Positions 7,583-15,709 of a DNA stretch of 64,000 nt are shown in pieces. The position numbers and the translations under genes were made by a program. The notes beneath the pieces are model-generated. The model was not told the DNA's origin and did no database searches. It saw only the letters and a list, made by a program, of their open reading frames with translations. The stretch spans positions 62,001-126,000 of the forward strand of contig NZ_FMCU01000013.1 in the NCBI RefSeq assembly GCF_900091525.1, in the 5' to 3' direction. This DNA comes from Micromonospora matsumotoense. GTDB taxonomy: Bacteria; Actinomycetota; Actinomycetes; Mycobacteriales; Micromonosporaceae. Every line of letters starts with the position of its first letter. Position 1 is the stretch's first letter.

Positions 7583-9937
7583 ATGACACGTCCCGATCCC
7601 GTCCGCCTCGCCGCCCCCCTGCTCATCGTTCTCACCCTGGTCGCCGGCCTGCTCGCCGCGCCGGCCGCCCCGGCGCACGCCGTACCGGCCAAGAACCCGC
7701 CGCTGACCACCCCCTGGACCGCCCGGGCACTCGACGGCACGCCACTGCCGGAGTACCCGCGACCGCAGATGACCCGGTCGGACTGGCTCAACCTGAACGG
7801 CGAATGGCAGCTACGCCAGTCCGCCACCGACGACGCCCCGGCGTTCGGCACCGAGCTGCCCGAGCGGGTCAACGTGCCGTTCCCGGTGGAGAGCGCCCTG
7901 TCCGGGGTGCAGCGGGCCGCCGGCGACAACCGCAACTACCTGTTCTACCGGCGGGTGGTGACGGTGCCCGAGAGCTGGAACGGACGCCGGGTGCTGCTCC
8001 ACTTCGGCGCGGTGGACTGGCAGACCACCGTCTGGGTCAACGGGGTGGCGGTCGGTGGCCACACCGGCGGCTACGACGCCTTCACCTTCGACGTCACCGC
8101 GCCGCTGCGGGGCGGTGCGAACGAGATCGTGGTGAAGGTGTGGGACCCGACCGACAGCCGGCAGAACGGCAGTCTGCCGCCGATCGGCAAGCAGACCAAA
8201 CAGCCCGGCGGGATCTTCTACACGCCCAGCTCCGGCATCTGGCAGACCGTGTGGCTGGAACCGGTGCCGACGGCCTCGATCAGCAGCGTCGACCTCTCTC
8301 CGCGCCTGGCGGACAACACCCTCCGCGTCCGGGTCTTCACCCGGGGGGACGTCAGCGGTCACCGCGTCCTGGCCGAAGCGCTCGACGGCACCACCGTGGT
8401 CGGCTCCGCCACCGGCGGTTTCACCGAGTTCACGGTGCCCGTGCCGAGCGCCCGCCGCTGGTCGCCCGACGACCCGTTCCTCTACCACCTGCGCATCACC
8501 CTGCGTAATGCCGCAGGCGGTCAGGTCGACCGGACCACCCACTACTTCGGGATGCGCGAGATCAGCACCGGCGTGGTCAACGGTGTCCTGCGGCCCAAGC
8601 TCAACGGCCAGTTCGTCTTCCAGACCGGCACCCTGGACCAGGGATTCTGGCCGGACGGGCTCTACACCGCGCCCACCGACGCCGCGCTCGCCTTCGACCT
8701 GCAGAAGCACAAGGACCTGGGCTTCAACATGGTGCGCAAGCACATCAAGGTCGAACCGCAGCGCTGGTTCTACCACGCCGACCGGCTCGGTCTGCTGGTG
8801 TGGCAGGACGTCCCGTCCCTGACCGCGCAGGACATCAACGCGACCGACGCGCAGCAGGCGCAGCTCGAAGCCGAGGCCCGTGAGATCGTGAACGAGCATC
8901 GCAGCTCGCCGGCCGTCGTCACCTACACCATCTACAACGAGGGGTGGGGTGAGCGGGCGCTGGCCGACACCCGCCGGGTCGCCCAGGCCGTCAAGACCCA
9001 GGACCCGACCCGGCTGGTCAACGCGCACAGCGGCCACAACTGCTGCCAGTCGTTGGGAGACCCCGGCAACGGCGACATCGACGACTGGCACATCTATCTG
9101 GGGCCGGACTCGCCGGTGCCGTCGCGCAGCCGGATCGCCGTGCTCGGCGAGTTCGGCGGCCTCGGCCTGCGCGCGCCCGGACACGAGTGGAGCCCGAACG
9201 GCAGCTTCTTCGCCTACGAGTGGCAGCCGAACTCCACCGCGCTGACCGACCGCTACGTCGGCCTGGTGCAGGGCACGCAGAACCTCATGCTCGGTAAGGG
9301 GCTGAGCGCCTCGGTCTACACCGAGATCGCCGACCAGGAGGGTGAGCTGAACGGATTCCTCACCTACGACCGGCAGGTGGTCAAGATGGACCAGACCCGG
9401 GTGCGGGCCGCGAACCTGGCCCTCATCAACGCGTCGAGGACGATCGGCAGCTCGGCGCCGGTGGCGCTGCCGCTGAACGCCCGCCGTTCCCTGCAGGTGA
9501 CGACTCCCGGGTACACCAACCGGTTCCTACGGCATCGGGACAGCCTCGCCTACACGGAGATCGTGGACGGCAACAGCTCGGCGGTGCTCAGGAACGACGC
9601 GACGTACACGGTCCGGGCGGGTCTGGCCGACGCGGCGTGCTACTCGTTCGAGTCGGTCAACTTCCCCGGGCAGTTCCTCCGGCACCAGGAGTCACGCGTA
9701 CGCAACTCGCCGAACGACGGCTCGGCGCTGCTCCGCGCGGATGCCACCTGGTGCGCCCGGGTCGGGGTCAGCGGAGGCGGGGTCTCGCTGGAGTCCTACA
9801 ACTTCCGGGGCAGGTACCTGCGGCACGTCGACTCGGAGGTCTGGCTGAGCAACGGCACCGGCGGCGAGGCGTGGAACACACCCGTGCTGTGGGCCGCGGA
9901 CAGCACCTGGAACGTCACGACACCCTGGGCGCCCTGA
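7583..9937 (+). CDS. Secreted GH2 glycoside hydrolase with C-terminal AbfB (CBM42) domain
   Basis: The 784-residue protein begins with a signal peptide (cleavage near AHA at 31-33). It then has the GH2 jelly-roll (WQLRQS, VPFPVES, LHFGAVDWQTTVWVNG), immunoglobulin-like and TIM-barrel domains. Catalytic acid/base Glu453 lies in YNEGWGE and the likely nucleophile Glu523 in LGEFGG. Residues from about 487 form an arabinofuranosidase-B-type beta-trefoil (NRFLRHRDS, QFLRHQES, RYLRHVDS), a module that binds arabinose side chains. It is likely an extracellular beta-galactosidase-like or arabinoxylan-acting exo-enzyme. The start has GGAGA 6 bases upstream. The specific sugar is not decided by the sequence. 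Confidence 0.85.
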   Translation: MTRPDPVRLAAPLLIVLTLVAGLLAAPAAPAHAVPAKNPPLTTPWTARALDGTPLPEYPRPQMTRSDWLNLNGEWQLRQSATDDAPAFGTELPERVNVPFPVESALSGVQRAAGDNRNYLFYRRVVTVPESWNGRRVLLHFGAVDWQTTVWVNGVAVGGHTGGYDAFTFDVTAPLRGGANEIVVKVWDPTDSRQNGSLPPIGKQTKQPGGIFYTPSSGIWQTVWLEPVPTASISSVDLSPRLADNTLRVRVFTRGDVSGHRVLAEALDGTTVVGSATGGFTEFTVPVPSARRWSPDDPFLYHLRITLRNAAGGQVDRTTHYFGMREISTGVVNGVLRPKLNGQFVFQTGTLDQGFWPDGLYTAPTDAALAFDLQKHKDLGFNMVRKHIKVEPQRWFYHADRLGLLVWQDVPSLTAQDINATDAQQAQLEAEAREIVNEHRSSPAVVTYTIYNEGWGERALADTRRVAQAVKTQDPTRLVNAHSGHNCCQSLGDPGNGDIDDWHIYLGPDSPVPSRSRIAVLGEFGGLGLRAPGHEWSPNGSFFAYEWQPNSTALTDRYVGLVQGTQNLMLGKGLSASVYTEIADQEGELNGFLTYDRQVVKMDQTRVRAANLALINASRTIGSSAPVALPLNARRSLQVTTPGYTNRFLRHRDSLAYTEIVDGNSSAVLRNDATYTVRAGLADAACYSFESVNFPGQFLRHQESRVRNSPNDGSALLRADATWCARVGVSGGGVSLESYNFRGRYLRHVDSEVWLSNGTGGEAWNTPVLWAADSTWNVTTPWAP

Positions 9938-9947
9938 GGGCAACGGT

Positions 9948-9978
9948 CCAGGGCGTCGGCACCGCGCCGACGCCCTGG
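9948..9978. terminator. Bidirectional hairpin terminator between convergent genes
   Basis: CCAGGGCGTCGGC and its exact complement form a 13-bp stem around ACCGC. It sits between the stops of the GH2 gene and the chitosanase gene and could serve both strands. Confidence 0.75.
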
Positions 9979-10001
9979 GCCGCCCCGTGGCACGGCGCGG
10001 A

Positions 10002-11219
10002 TCAGCCGATGCGGAACTGATCGCCGTAGACGGCGAAGACCAGCGGCGTGTTCAGGTCGAAGTTGCCGTTGTTGAGGAATACCCGCTGTGCCGTGTCGAC
10101 ACGGGAGGTGTCCGAGTGGGCCTCCTCCATCTTCATCTCGACGACCCGCTCGTCGAGGAACGCGTGGAGCCAGGTCCGCTCGTTGCCGCCCTGCGCCGGG
10201 GGCTTGGCCCGGGTGAGGGCGCGGCTGCGGATCTGACGCATGCCCTCGTACCCGTGCATGACCGCCGCGTCGTAGTAGGCGAACTGGCCGAGTGCCCGGA
10301 CCCCGTCGTTCTTCCCGTCACGGACCGACGGGGTGAAGTAGACCCGGTCCCGTTCGGATTCCTGCGCGGCGCGGAACACCGGGTCGTTGGCGGCGGTGCG
10401 CCAGTCGCGGGGGTAGTTCGGGTCGAGGCCCGCGTGCGACGCGGTGCCGTCGACGGCGCGCAGCGCCGGCAGGTAGCCGGCCAGCACGTTGCCGGGCTTG
10501 GTGTTCGTGTACGCCTGGACCAGTTCGCGCATGTCGCCGGTGCCGGAGCAGAAGCCGATGATGCCGGCGGTGTAGCCACGGCCGTCGCCGATGTCCTCGA
10601 TGTAGGAGAACTGGGCGCGCCAGTCGAGCGAGGAGTTCTCCGCCGCCGAGACGAGCTGCATGGCGACGTCCTTCTTCGCCGGGTCGTCGAGGTTGGTGCC
10701 GGCCGGGGCGGTGGCGGTCGGCGTGGGGGTGGGGGTGCCGCCGCCGGGGAGGGTCCACTGCTGGTTGGTGGTGCCACCGCAGGTCCAGATCTGCAGTCGG
10801 GCGCCGTTCGCGGTGCTCCGGTCGGCCACGTCGAGGCACTTGCCGGAGGCCGTGTTGACCAGGGCGCCACCGCTGGCGGAGGTCCACTTCTGGGCGCCGG
10901 TGCCGTTGCAGTCGTACAGCTGGATCCTGGTGCCGTCGGTGGTCGCCGCGGCGGTGACGTCGAGGCACTTGCCGAGCGCGCGGATCGAGCTGTCGCTGTT
11001 GCCCACCGTCCACGTCTGGGCCGCCGTGCCGTTGCAGTCGTAGAGCTGCACCGCCGTGCCGTTGGCCGGGTTGGCGCCGGCCACGTCGACGCACTTGCCG
11101 GCCAGACCGGTGATCGGCCCGGCGGTCGCGGCGCTGGCCGACGGCAGGCCGTAGCCGACCGCCGCGATGCCGACCAGCAGGGTGCCCACCGCGTAGGCGA
11201 CTGTTCTTCTGCGCACCAT
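10002..11219 (-). CDS. Secreted GH46 chitosanase with N-terminal ricin-B/CBM13 domain
   Basis: The 405-residue protein has a signal peptide (about 1-31) and three ricin-B repeats at about 34-158, each with GKC(L/V)DV and QxW. A Pro/Thr linker leads to a GH46 catalytic domain at about 174-405. It matches Streptomyces chitosanase closely: AENSSLDW with catalytic Glu194, IGDGRGYT with Asp212, GFCSGTGDM and DTSRVDTAQRVF. It hydrolyses chitosan outside the cell. Start at ATG 11219 is supported by GAGGAA upstream. The N-terminal lectin module is an extra compared with single-domain GH46 enzymes. Confidence 0.92.
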   Translation of the reverse strand: MVRRRTVAYAVGTLLVGIAAVGYGLPSASAATAGPITGLAGKCVDVAGANPANGTAVQLYDCNGTAAQTWTVGNSDSSIRALGKCLDVTAAATTDGTRIQLYDCNGTGAQKWTSASGGALVNTASGKCLDVADRSTANGARLQIWTCGGTTNQQWTLPGGGTPTPTPTATAPAGTNLDDPAKKDVAMQLVSAAENSSLDWRAQFSYIEDIGDGRGYTAGIIGFCSGTGDMRELVQAYTNTKPGNVLAGYLPALRAVDGTASHAGLDPNYPRDWRTAANDPVFRAAQESERDRVYFTPSVRDGKNDGVRALGQFAYYDAAVMHGYEGMRQIRSRALTRAKPPAQGGNERTWLHAFLDERVVEMKMEEAHSDTSRVDTAQRVFLNNGNFDLNTPLVFAVYGDQFRIG

Positions 11220-11464
11220 GGCGTTCCTCGGGGAAGGGGCGGCAGGCCGCCGGCCGGTCGGTGCCCGGACGCGACGTTCGCCCAGGCGGGCACCGCCAGA
11301 ATTAGGAAACTCTGTTAACAACTAGCAGTGCGTCCGTCGGCTGTCAATCATGGCCAGGAAGATCGGCCGGACCTCGGCGCGGTCCGGGTGGACCGGGGTC
11401 GCGCGCAGGGCGGGGAAGACCGCGTCGGCAGTCCCGGCGGCAGGGAGGAGTACCGCCGGCAGCC

Positions 11465-11552
11465 TTGCCCCATTCATCTACATACATCTATTATTTGGCG
11501 GCCCATCGACTGCCCGTTCCCGGCAGTCGAAGTATCGTCGAATCGCTTCGAC
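11465..11552 (+). promoter_or_regulatory. Candidate promoter and operator of the GH5 cellulase
   Basis: TTGCCC at 11465-11470 and TATTAT at 11489-11494 are spaced by 18 bases. Downstream, GTCGAAG (11526-11532) and CTTCGAC (11546-11552) form a perfect inverted repeat with a 13-base spacer, 38 bases before the GTG start. The remaining 11220-11464 stretch includes the chitosanase upstream region and shows no gene. Confidence 0.4.
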
Positions 11553-11590
11553 AACCCCGCGTGACGGTTGGCGCGAAGACGGGAGATGTT

Positions 11591-13186
11591 GTGAAATCCA
11601 CACTGAGGAAGGTGCAGTTCGCCCTGCTTTCCGGCGTACTGGCGCTGGCCGGATCCACCGCCGTGATGACGAGTGCGGCATCGGCCGACAGCATGGCCCA
11701 GCTGAACGCCACTCAACTCGTCGCCAACCTGGGGGCGGGCTGGAATCTGGGGAACGCCCTGGAGGCCAACGCCAACGGGATCCCCAGCGAGACGGCCTGG
11801 GGCAACCCGGTCGTGACGCAGGCATTCATCGACCGGGTGAAGGCGGCAGGATTCAAGACGATCCGCATCCCGGTCTCCTACCTGGGAAACATCGGGTCCG
11901 CCCCGAACTACACGGTCAACACCGCCTGGCTGAATCGCATCAAGGAAATCGTCGACTACGCCTACGGCCGCGGCCTGTACGTGCTGATCAACATGCACGG
12001 CGACGGCTTCAAGACCGTCACCGGCTCATGGCTGATCTGCGACTCGTCGAATCAGACGACGATCAGGGACAAGTACCAGAAGGTCTGGCAGCAGATCGCG
12101 ACCAGGTTCCAGAGCTACAGCGAGCGCCTCATTCTCGAGTCCATGAACGAGGAATTCGACGGACAGTACGGCAATCCGACCCAGCCGTGCTACTCGAACA
12201 TCAACGCGTACAACCAGATCTTCGTGGACACGGTCCGCCGGACCGGCGGGAACAACACCTCGCGCTGGCTGCTCATCCCCGGCTGGAACACCAATATCGA
12301 CTACACCGTGGGCAACTACGGCTTCACCCTGCCGACCGACCAGTACCGGTCGACGTCCATTCCCGCCAACGAGCAGCGACTCATGATCTCCGTGCACTAC
12401 TACGACCCCTGGGACTTCGCCGGCGAGGAGAACGGCACCATCACGCAGTGGGGGCCGGCCGCCACCAATCCGGCCCGGAAGTCGACCTGGGGTCAGCAGG
12501 ACTTCATGGACGGACAACTCAAGAAGGTGCGCGACGCCTTCGTCTCGCGCGGATACCCCGTGTTCGTCGGTGAATACGGTGCGGTCGACAAGACGTCGGC
12601 CGACTCGACGAACAACAGGTACCGCGCGGACTACGCGCGCACCCTGGTGGCCACCGCCAAGAAGTACGGGGCGGCCACCGCCTACTGGGACAACGGCTTC
12701 CACGGGGTGTACGGGTTCGGGCTGTTCAACCGCAGCAACGCCACGGTCACCCAGCAGGGCATCATCGACGCCATCATGAGCGGCGTCGGCAGCACCACCC
12801 CGACGACGCCGCCGACCACCGCCCCGCCGACTAGCACGCCGCCGCCGACCACCCCACCGACGACGACCCCGCCGCCGTCGAGCGGGCGGTCCTGTGCGGC
12901 GTCGTACGCGGTGACCGGTCAGTGGCAGGGCGGCTTCCAGGCCGAGGTACGGGTGACCGCCGGTGGCTCGGCGATCAGCGGCTGGACGGTGACCTGGACC
13001 TTCGCGAACGGGCAACAGGTGACGCAGTCGTGGGGCGCGACGGTGACCGCCAGCGGCTCCACGGTCACCGCCCGCAACGTCGACTACAACGGTTCGCTCA
13101 GTGCCGGCGGTAGCACGACCTTCGGCTTCCTGGGGTCGTCGGGCAGCACCAACGGCGTACCGTCGTTGTCCTGCGCGGCGCGCTGA
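11591..13186 (+). CDS. Secreted GH5 endoglucanase with CBM2 cellulose-binding domain
   Basis: Starting at GTG 11591 (GGGAGA upstream, signal peptide to about residue 33), the 531-residue protein has a GH5 barrel. It shows GWNLGNALEA near 50, NMHGDGF, the acid/base Glu187 in SMNEEFDG, VHYYDPWDF and nucleophile Glu328 in GEYG. A Thr/Pro linker (about 402-430) joins a C-terminal CBM2 (about 434-531) bounded by Cys residues, with the expected Trp residues in GQWQGGFQ, SGWTVTWTF and SWGA. It is a beta-1,4-glucan (cellulose or xyloglucan) endo-hydrolase acting outside the cell. Complete, with a hairpin terminator just after. Confidence 0.92.
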   Translation: MKSTLRKVQFALLSGVLALAGSTAVMTSAASADSMAQLNATQLVANLGAGWNLGNALEANANGIPSETAWGNPVVTQAFIDRVKAAGFKTIRIPVSYLGNIGSAPNYTVNTAWLNRIKEIVDYAYGRGLYVLINMHGDGFKTVTGSWLICDSSNQTTIRDKYQKVWQQIATRFQSYSERLILESMNEEFDGQYGNPTQPCYSNINAYNQIFVDTVRRTGGNNTSRWLLIPGWNTNIDYTVGNYGFTLPTDQYRSTSIPANEQRLMISVHYYDPWDFAGEENGTITQWGPAATNPARKSTWGQQDFMDGQLKKVRDAFVSRGYPVFVGEYGAVDKTSADSTNNRYRADYARTLVATAKKYGAATAYWDNGFHGVYGFGLFNRSNATVTQQGIIDAIMSGVGSTTPTTPPTTAPPTSTPPPTTPPTTTPPPSSGRSCAASYAVTGQWQGGFQAEVRVTAGGSAISGWTVTWTFANGQQVTQSWGATVTASGSTVTARNVDYNGSLSAGGSTTFGFLGSSGSTNGVPSLSCAAR

Positions 13187-13198
13187 GCAGGCGGTGAC

Positions 13199-13235
13199 CG
13201 CGCGGGCCGGACGTCACGGACGCCCGGCCCGCGCG
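13199..13235 (+). terminator. Hairpin terminator after the cellulase
   Basis: CGCGCGGGCCGG and CCGGCCCGCGCG form a 12-bp stem with a 13-base loop starting 13 bases after the cellulase stop. Confidence 0.7.
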
Positions 13236-13257
13236 CGGGCACGGCACCGGGTCTCGC

Positions 13258-13510
13258 GTGGGTGCCACGGCAGCACATGGCAACCGCAGGCCGAGGGCGA
13301 CGGCGGAGCTACCGGACCGGCGGCTGGTACTCGACCTTCGCGGTCACGCCGGGCACCTCGCCCGGGCGGTCAGCGGGCTGGCACACCTCACCGCCATGTC
13401 GATGTCGCAGGCCGTCGTGCAGTTGCAGGCTCCCCCGGATCAACGCGGTCTGGCTCTGGGCCTCTACAGCACCTCCGCCGGCGGCCTGCGGGTTGCCCCT
13501 GGGCGATGGA
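13258..13510 (+). pseudogene. MFS transporter fragment
   Basis: One frame contains LTAMSMSQAVVQLQAPPDQRG followed by LALGLYSTSAGGLR. This is the pattern of the loop and helix between transmembrane segments 8 and 9 in DHA3-type multidrug MFS proteins (QL-x-AP-x-x-x-RG...GLY). Sequence before and after is not membrane-like and there is no start signal. I read it as a small surviving piece of an efflux gene. It ends about where the convergent epoxide hydrolase begins. Confidence 0.4.
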
Positions 13511-13525
13511 TGTCCTGCTGGAGTG

Positions 13526-14464
13526 CTAGGCGGCAGCCCGCTGCGCCAGCCACGTCAGGATCGCCTCGGTCGTCTCCTGCGGCTTCTCCTGCTGGATCCA
13601 GTGACCGCAGTCCAGGCTGACCACGTCCACGTTCGGCACAAATGCCGGCAGTCTTTCCGCCCTCGCGACCGGGTCGCGGTCGCCGTAGATCATGAGGGTG
13701 GGCTGTCGGATGATCGGGTCCACGTCCGCCAGCAGCCGCCAGTTGCGGTCCAGGTTCCGGTACCAGTTGATTCCGCCCGTGAACCCGGTCGACTCGAAGG
13801 CGGAGACGAAGACGGCCAGTTCGCTGTCGTTCATGAGGGGCTCGCCGAGTGGGGATTCCGCTCTGGCCAGGTTGATCAACGCATTGCCCGGCTGAGGCGC
13901 TGCGGGGGGCACGTTCTTCCGGTACAGGTTCCGGAGGAATCGGAACGTGTTCTCCTCGAACACGGCGTCCGCGACGCCCGGCTGCCGGTTGAAGTGCACG
14001 AAGTAGAAGTCGACGCCGAGCACGGCCTCCATGAACTCGATCCACGGCACTTCGCCGCGCTCCTGGTAGGGCACGCTCAGCGCCACCACGCCGTTGACCC
14101 GCTGCGGGTGCAGCAGGGTCAGGCCCCAGACGACGAATGCGCCCCAGTCGTGGCCGACGAAGGGGGCATTCTCGTAGCCGTAGTGATCGAGGAGGGCGAC
14201 GAGGTCACCCGACAGGTGTGCGATGTCGTAGTCCGTCACGTCGACGGGACGGGACGAGTTGCCGTAGCCCCGCTGGTTCGGGACGATGACGTGGTAGCCC
14301 GCCGCCGCCAGGGCCGGCACCTGATGGCGCCAGGAGAAGGCGTGCTCCGGCCAACCGTGACACAGCACGATGGGGTTCCCCGCGTTCTGCCGGCCGGCTT
14401 CGAAAACTTCGAGTTCCACACCGTTGACCGAAACGCGGGTGGGCTCGGGAAAGTCGAGTGTCAT
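13526..14464 (-). CDS. Alpha/beta hydrolase, epoxide hydrolase type
   Basis: The protein has 312 residues. HGWPE at 36-40 is the oxyanion-hole motif of epoxide hydrolases, GHDWGA carries the nucleophile Asp106, and GHWIQQEKP near the end carries His288. These fit soluble epoxide hydrolases or haloalkane-dehalogenase relatives; the HGWPE form favours epoxide hydrolysis. The start at ATG 14464 is followed 63 bases away by a divergent WYL regulator, with a perfect inverted repeat between them, which suggests local control. Likely detoxifies or degrades an epoxide in the cytoplasm. Confidence 0.82.
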   Translation of the reverse strand: MTLDFPEPTRVSVNGVELEVFEAGRQNAGNPIVLCHGWPEHAFSWRHQVPALAAAGYHVIVPNQRGYGNSSRPVDVTDYDIAHLSGDLVALLDHYGYENAPFVGHDWGAFVVWGLTLLHPQRVNGVVALSVPYQERGEVPWIEFMEAVLGVDFYFVHFNRQPGVADAVFEENTFRFLRNLYRKNVPPAAPQPGNALINLARAESPLGEPLMNDSELAVFVSAFESTGFTGGINWYRNLDRNWRLLADVDPIIRQPTLMIYGDRDPVARAERLPAFVPNVDVVSLDCGHWIQQEKPQETTEAILTWLAQRAAA

Positions 14465-14485
14465 GCCGGCATCCTGCCGACCGAT

Positions 14486-14506
14486 ACCGGTCACCTCCTG
14501 ACCGGT
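14486..14506. promoter_or_regulatory. Perfect inverted repeat between epoxide hydrolase and WYL regulator
   Basis: ACCGGTCA and TGACCGGT flank a 5-base centre in the 63-base divergent promoter region, the expected place for the operator of the neighbouring regulator. Confidence 0.55.
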
Positions 14507-14527
14507 TTCCGTGGCAGGGTTGTCCGG

Positions 14528-15508
14528 GTGCGAGCCGACCGGTTGGTGGCCATCCTCCTTCTGCTGCAACAGCGTGAGCAGGTGACCGCAGCGGAGGTCG
14601 CCCGGGAGCTGGAGATCTCCGAGCGCACCGCCCGCCGCGACCTCGACGCCCTGGGCATGGCCGGCGTACCGGTCTACTCCGTGCAGGGCCGGGGCGGCGG
14701 CTGGCGCCTCGTGGGCGGCGCCCGCACCGACCTGTCCGGGTTGACCGCCGGTGAGGCCCGCGCCCTGTTCCTGGTCGCCGGCCCGGCCTCGGCTGTCACA
14801 CCGACGGTGAGAGCGGCGCTGCGCAAGCTCGTCCACGCCCTGCCGGAGCCGTTCCGGGCGCAGGCCGAAGCGGCGTCGTCGTCGCTCGTCATGGACCCGC
14901 AACGATGGGGGTCGAGCCGGGTCGCGCCCCGACCGCCGCGCTTCCTCGACGAACTCCAGGACGCGGTGATCCGCGGCGTCCAGGTCCGGCTCGGCTATGT
15001 CGACCGGGCACGCACCGGAACCGAGCGAACCGTCCACCCGCTGGGCATCGTCGCCAAAGGACCGTCGTGGTACCTCGTCGCCCACACCGAGGCCGGCCGG
15101 CGGACCTTCCGGATCGACCGCGTGTCGTCCGTCGATCCGACCACCGATCCCGTGCACCGGCCCGAGGACTTCGACCTCGCCGAGAGCTGGCGCGAGATCG
15201 CCGACGAGGTCGAACGCAGGCGGACACCCCTCGAGGCCTACGCGAGGTGCGCGCCCCACGGGATAGGCGTGCTCCGGATGGGGTTCGGCGCTCGACTCGA
15301 AGTGGGAGGCGCCACGACCGACGGCCGCATCGAGGTCGTCATCCGCGGCAACGACGAGAACAAGCTCGCCGGCGAGCTTGCCGGACTGGTCGACTACCTT
15401 GAGGTGACCGGCCCTCCGGGGGTGCGAGACCACCTGGCCGCGATCGGCACCGTGCTCGTCGCGCGATACGGCTCGCAGCGGCAGCGACCTCGGACGGCAG
15501 AACGATGA
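14528..15508 (+). CDS. HTH and WYL-domain transcriptional regulator (DeoR/YafY type)
   Basis: From GTG 14528 the protein has 326 residues. An N-terminal winged helix-turn-helix spans about 1-60 (RADRLVAILLLLQQREQVTA, ISERTARRDLDALG). The central and C-terminal parts contain the WYL fold (HPLGIVAKGPSWYLVAHT, FRIDRVSS). WYL proteins bind ligands or nucleic acid and regulate nearby genes. It is divergent from the epoxide hydrolase gene. The start was chosen because the frame upstream loses coding character and the regulator motif begins at once. Confidence 0.85.
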   Translation: MRADRLVAILLLLQQREQVTAAEVARELEISERTARRDLDALGMAGVPVYSVQGRGGGWRLVGGARTDLSGLTAGEARALFLVAGPASAVTPTVRAALRKLVHALPEPFRAQAEAASSSLVMDPQRWGSSRVAPRPPRFLDELQDAVIRGVQVRLGYVDRARTGTERTVHPLGIVAKGPSWYLVAHTEAGRRTFRIDRVSSVDPTTDPVHRPEDFDLAESWREIADEVERRRTPLEAYARCAPHGIGVLRMGFGARLEVGGATTDGRIEVVIRGNDENKLAGELAGLVDYLEVTGPPGVRDHLAAIGTVLVARYGSQRQRPRTAER

Positions 15509-15633
15509 CCGGGGTCATCGGGTTCGACAGCGCCGATGGACTCCGACTGTTCGCACGGCACCACGACAGCCGCAGAAGCACCACGTCTCCGGTCGGATGG
15601 CGCGCCACGGCCAGGATGCCGCTGCCGCGACGC

Positions 15634-15680
15634 CAAATTTTGTATAGCCATTGAACTAATGTGGTTGCGGACGTAGGGTC
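15634..15680 (+). promoter_or_regulatory. AT-rich control region upstream of xylB
   Basis: The gap 15509-15709 contains a conspicuously AT-rich stretch (CAAATTTTGTATAGCCATTG) followed by an inverted repeat CATT-GAACT-AATG at 15649-15661. Sugar-kinase genes of this type are often controlled by ROK/XylR repressors binding AT-rich operators, but no such regulator gene is in this window. A 49-codon frame overlapping the WYL stop is not convincing. Confidence 0.3.
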
Positions 15681-15709
15681 GGGTCTCACCGAGCTACGGA
15701 GGCATCGCC

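Noticed and set aside
15505..15654. 49-codon frame overlapping the stop of the WYL regulator
   Set aside because: It extends into the AT-rich xylB promoter and has no protein character.
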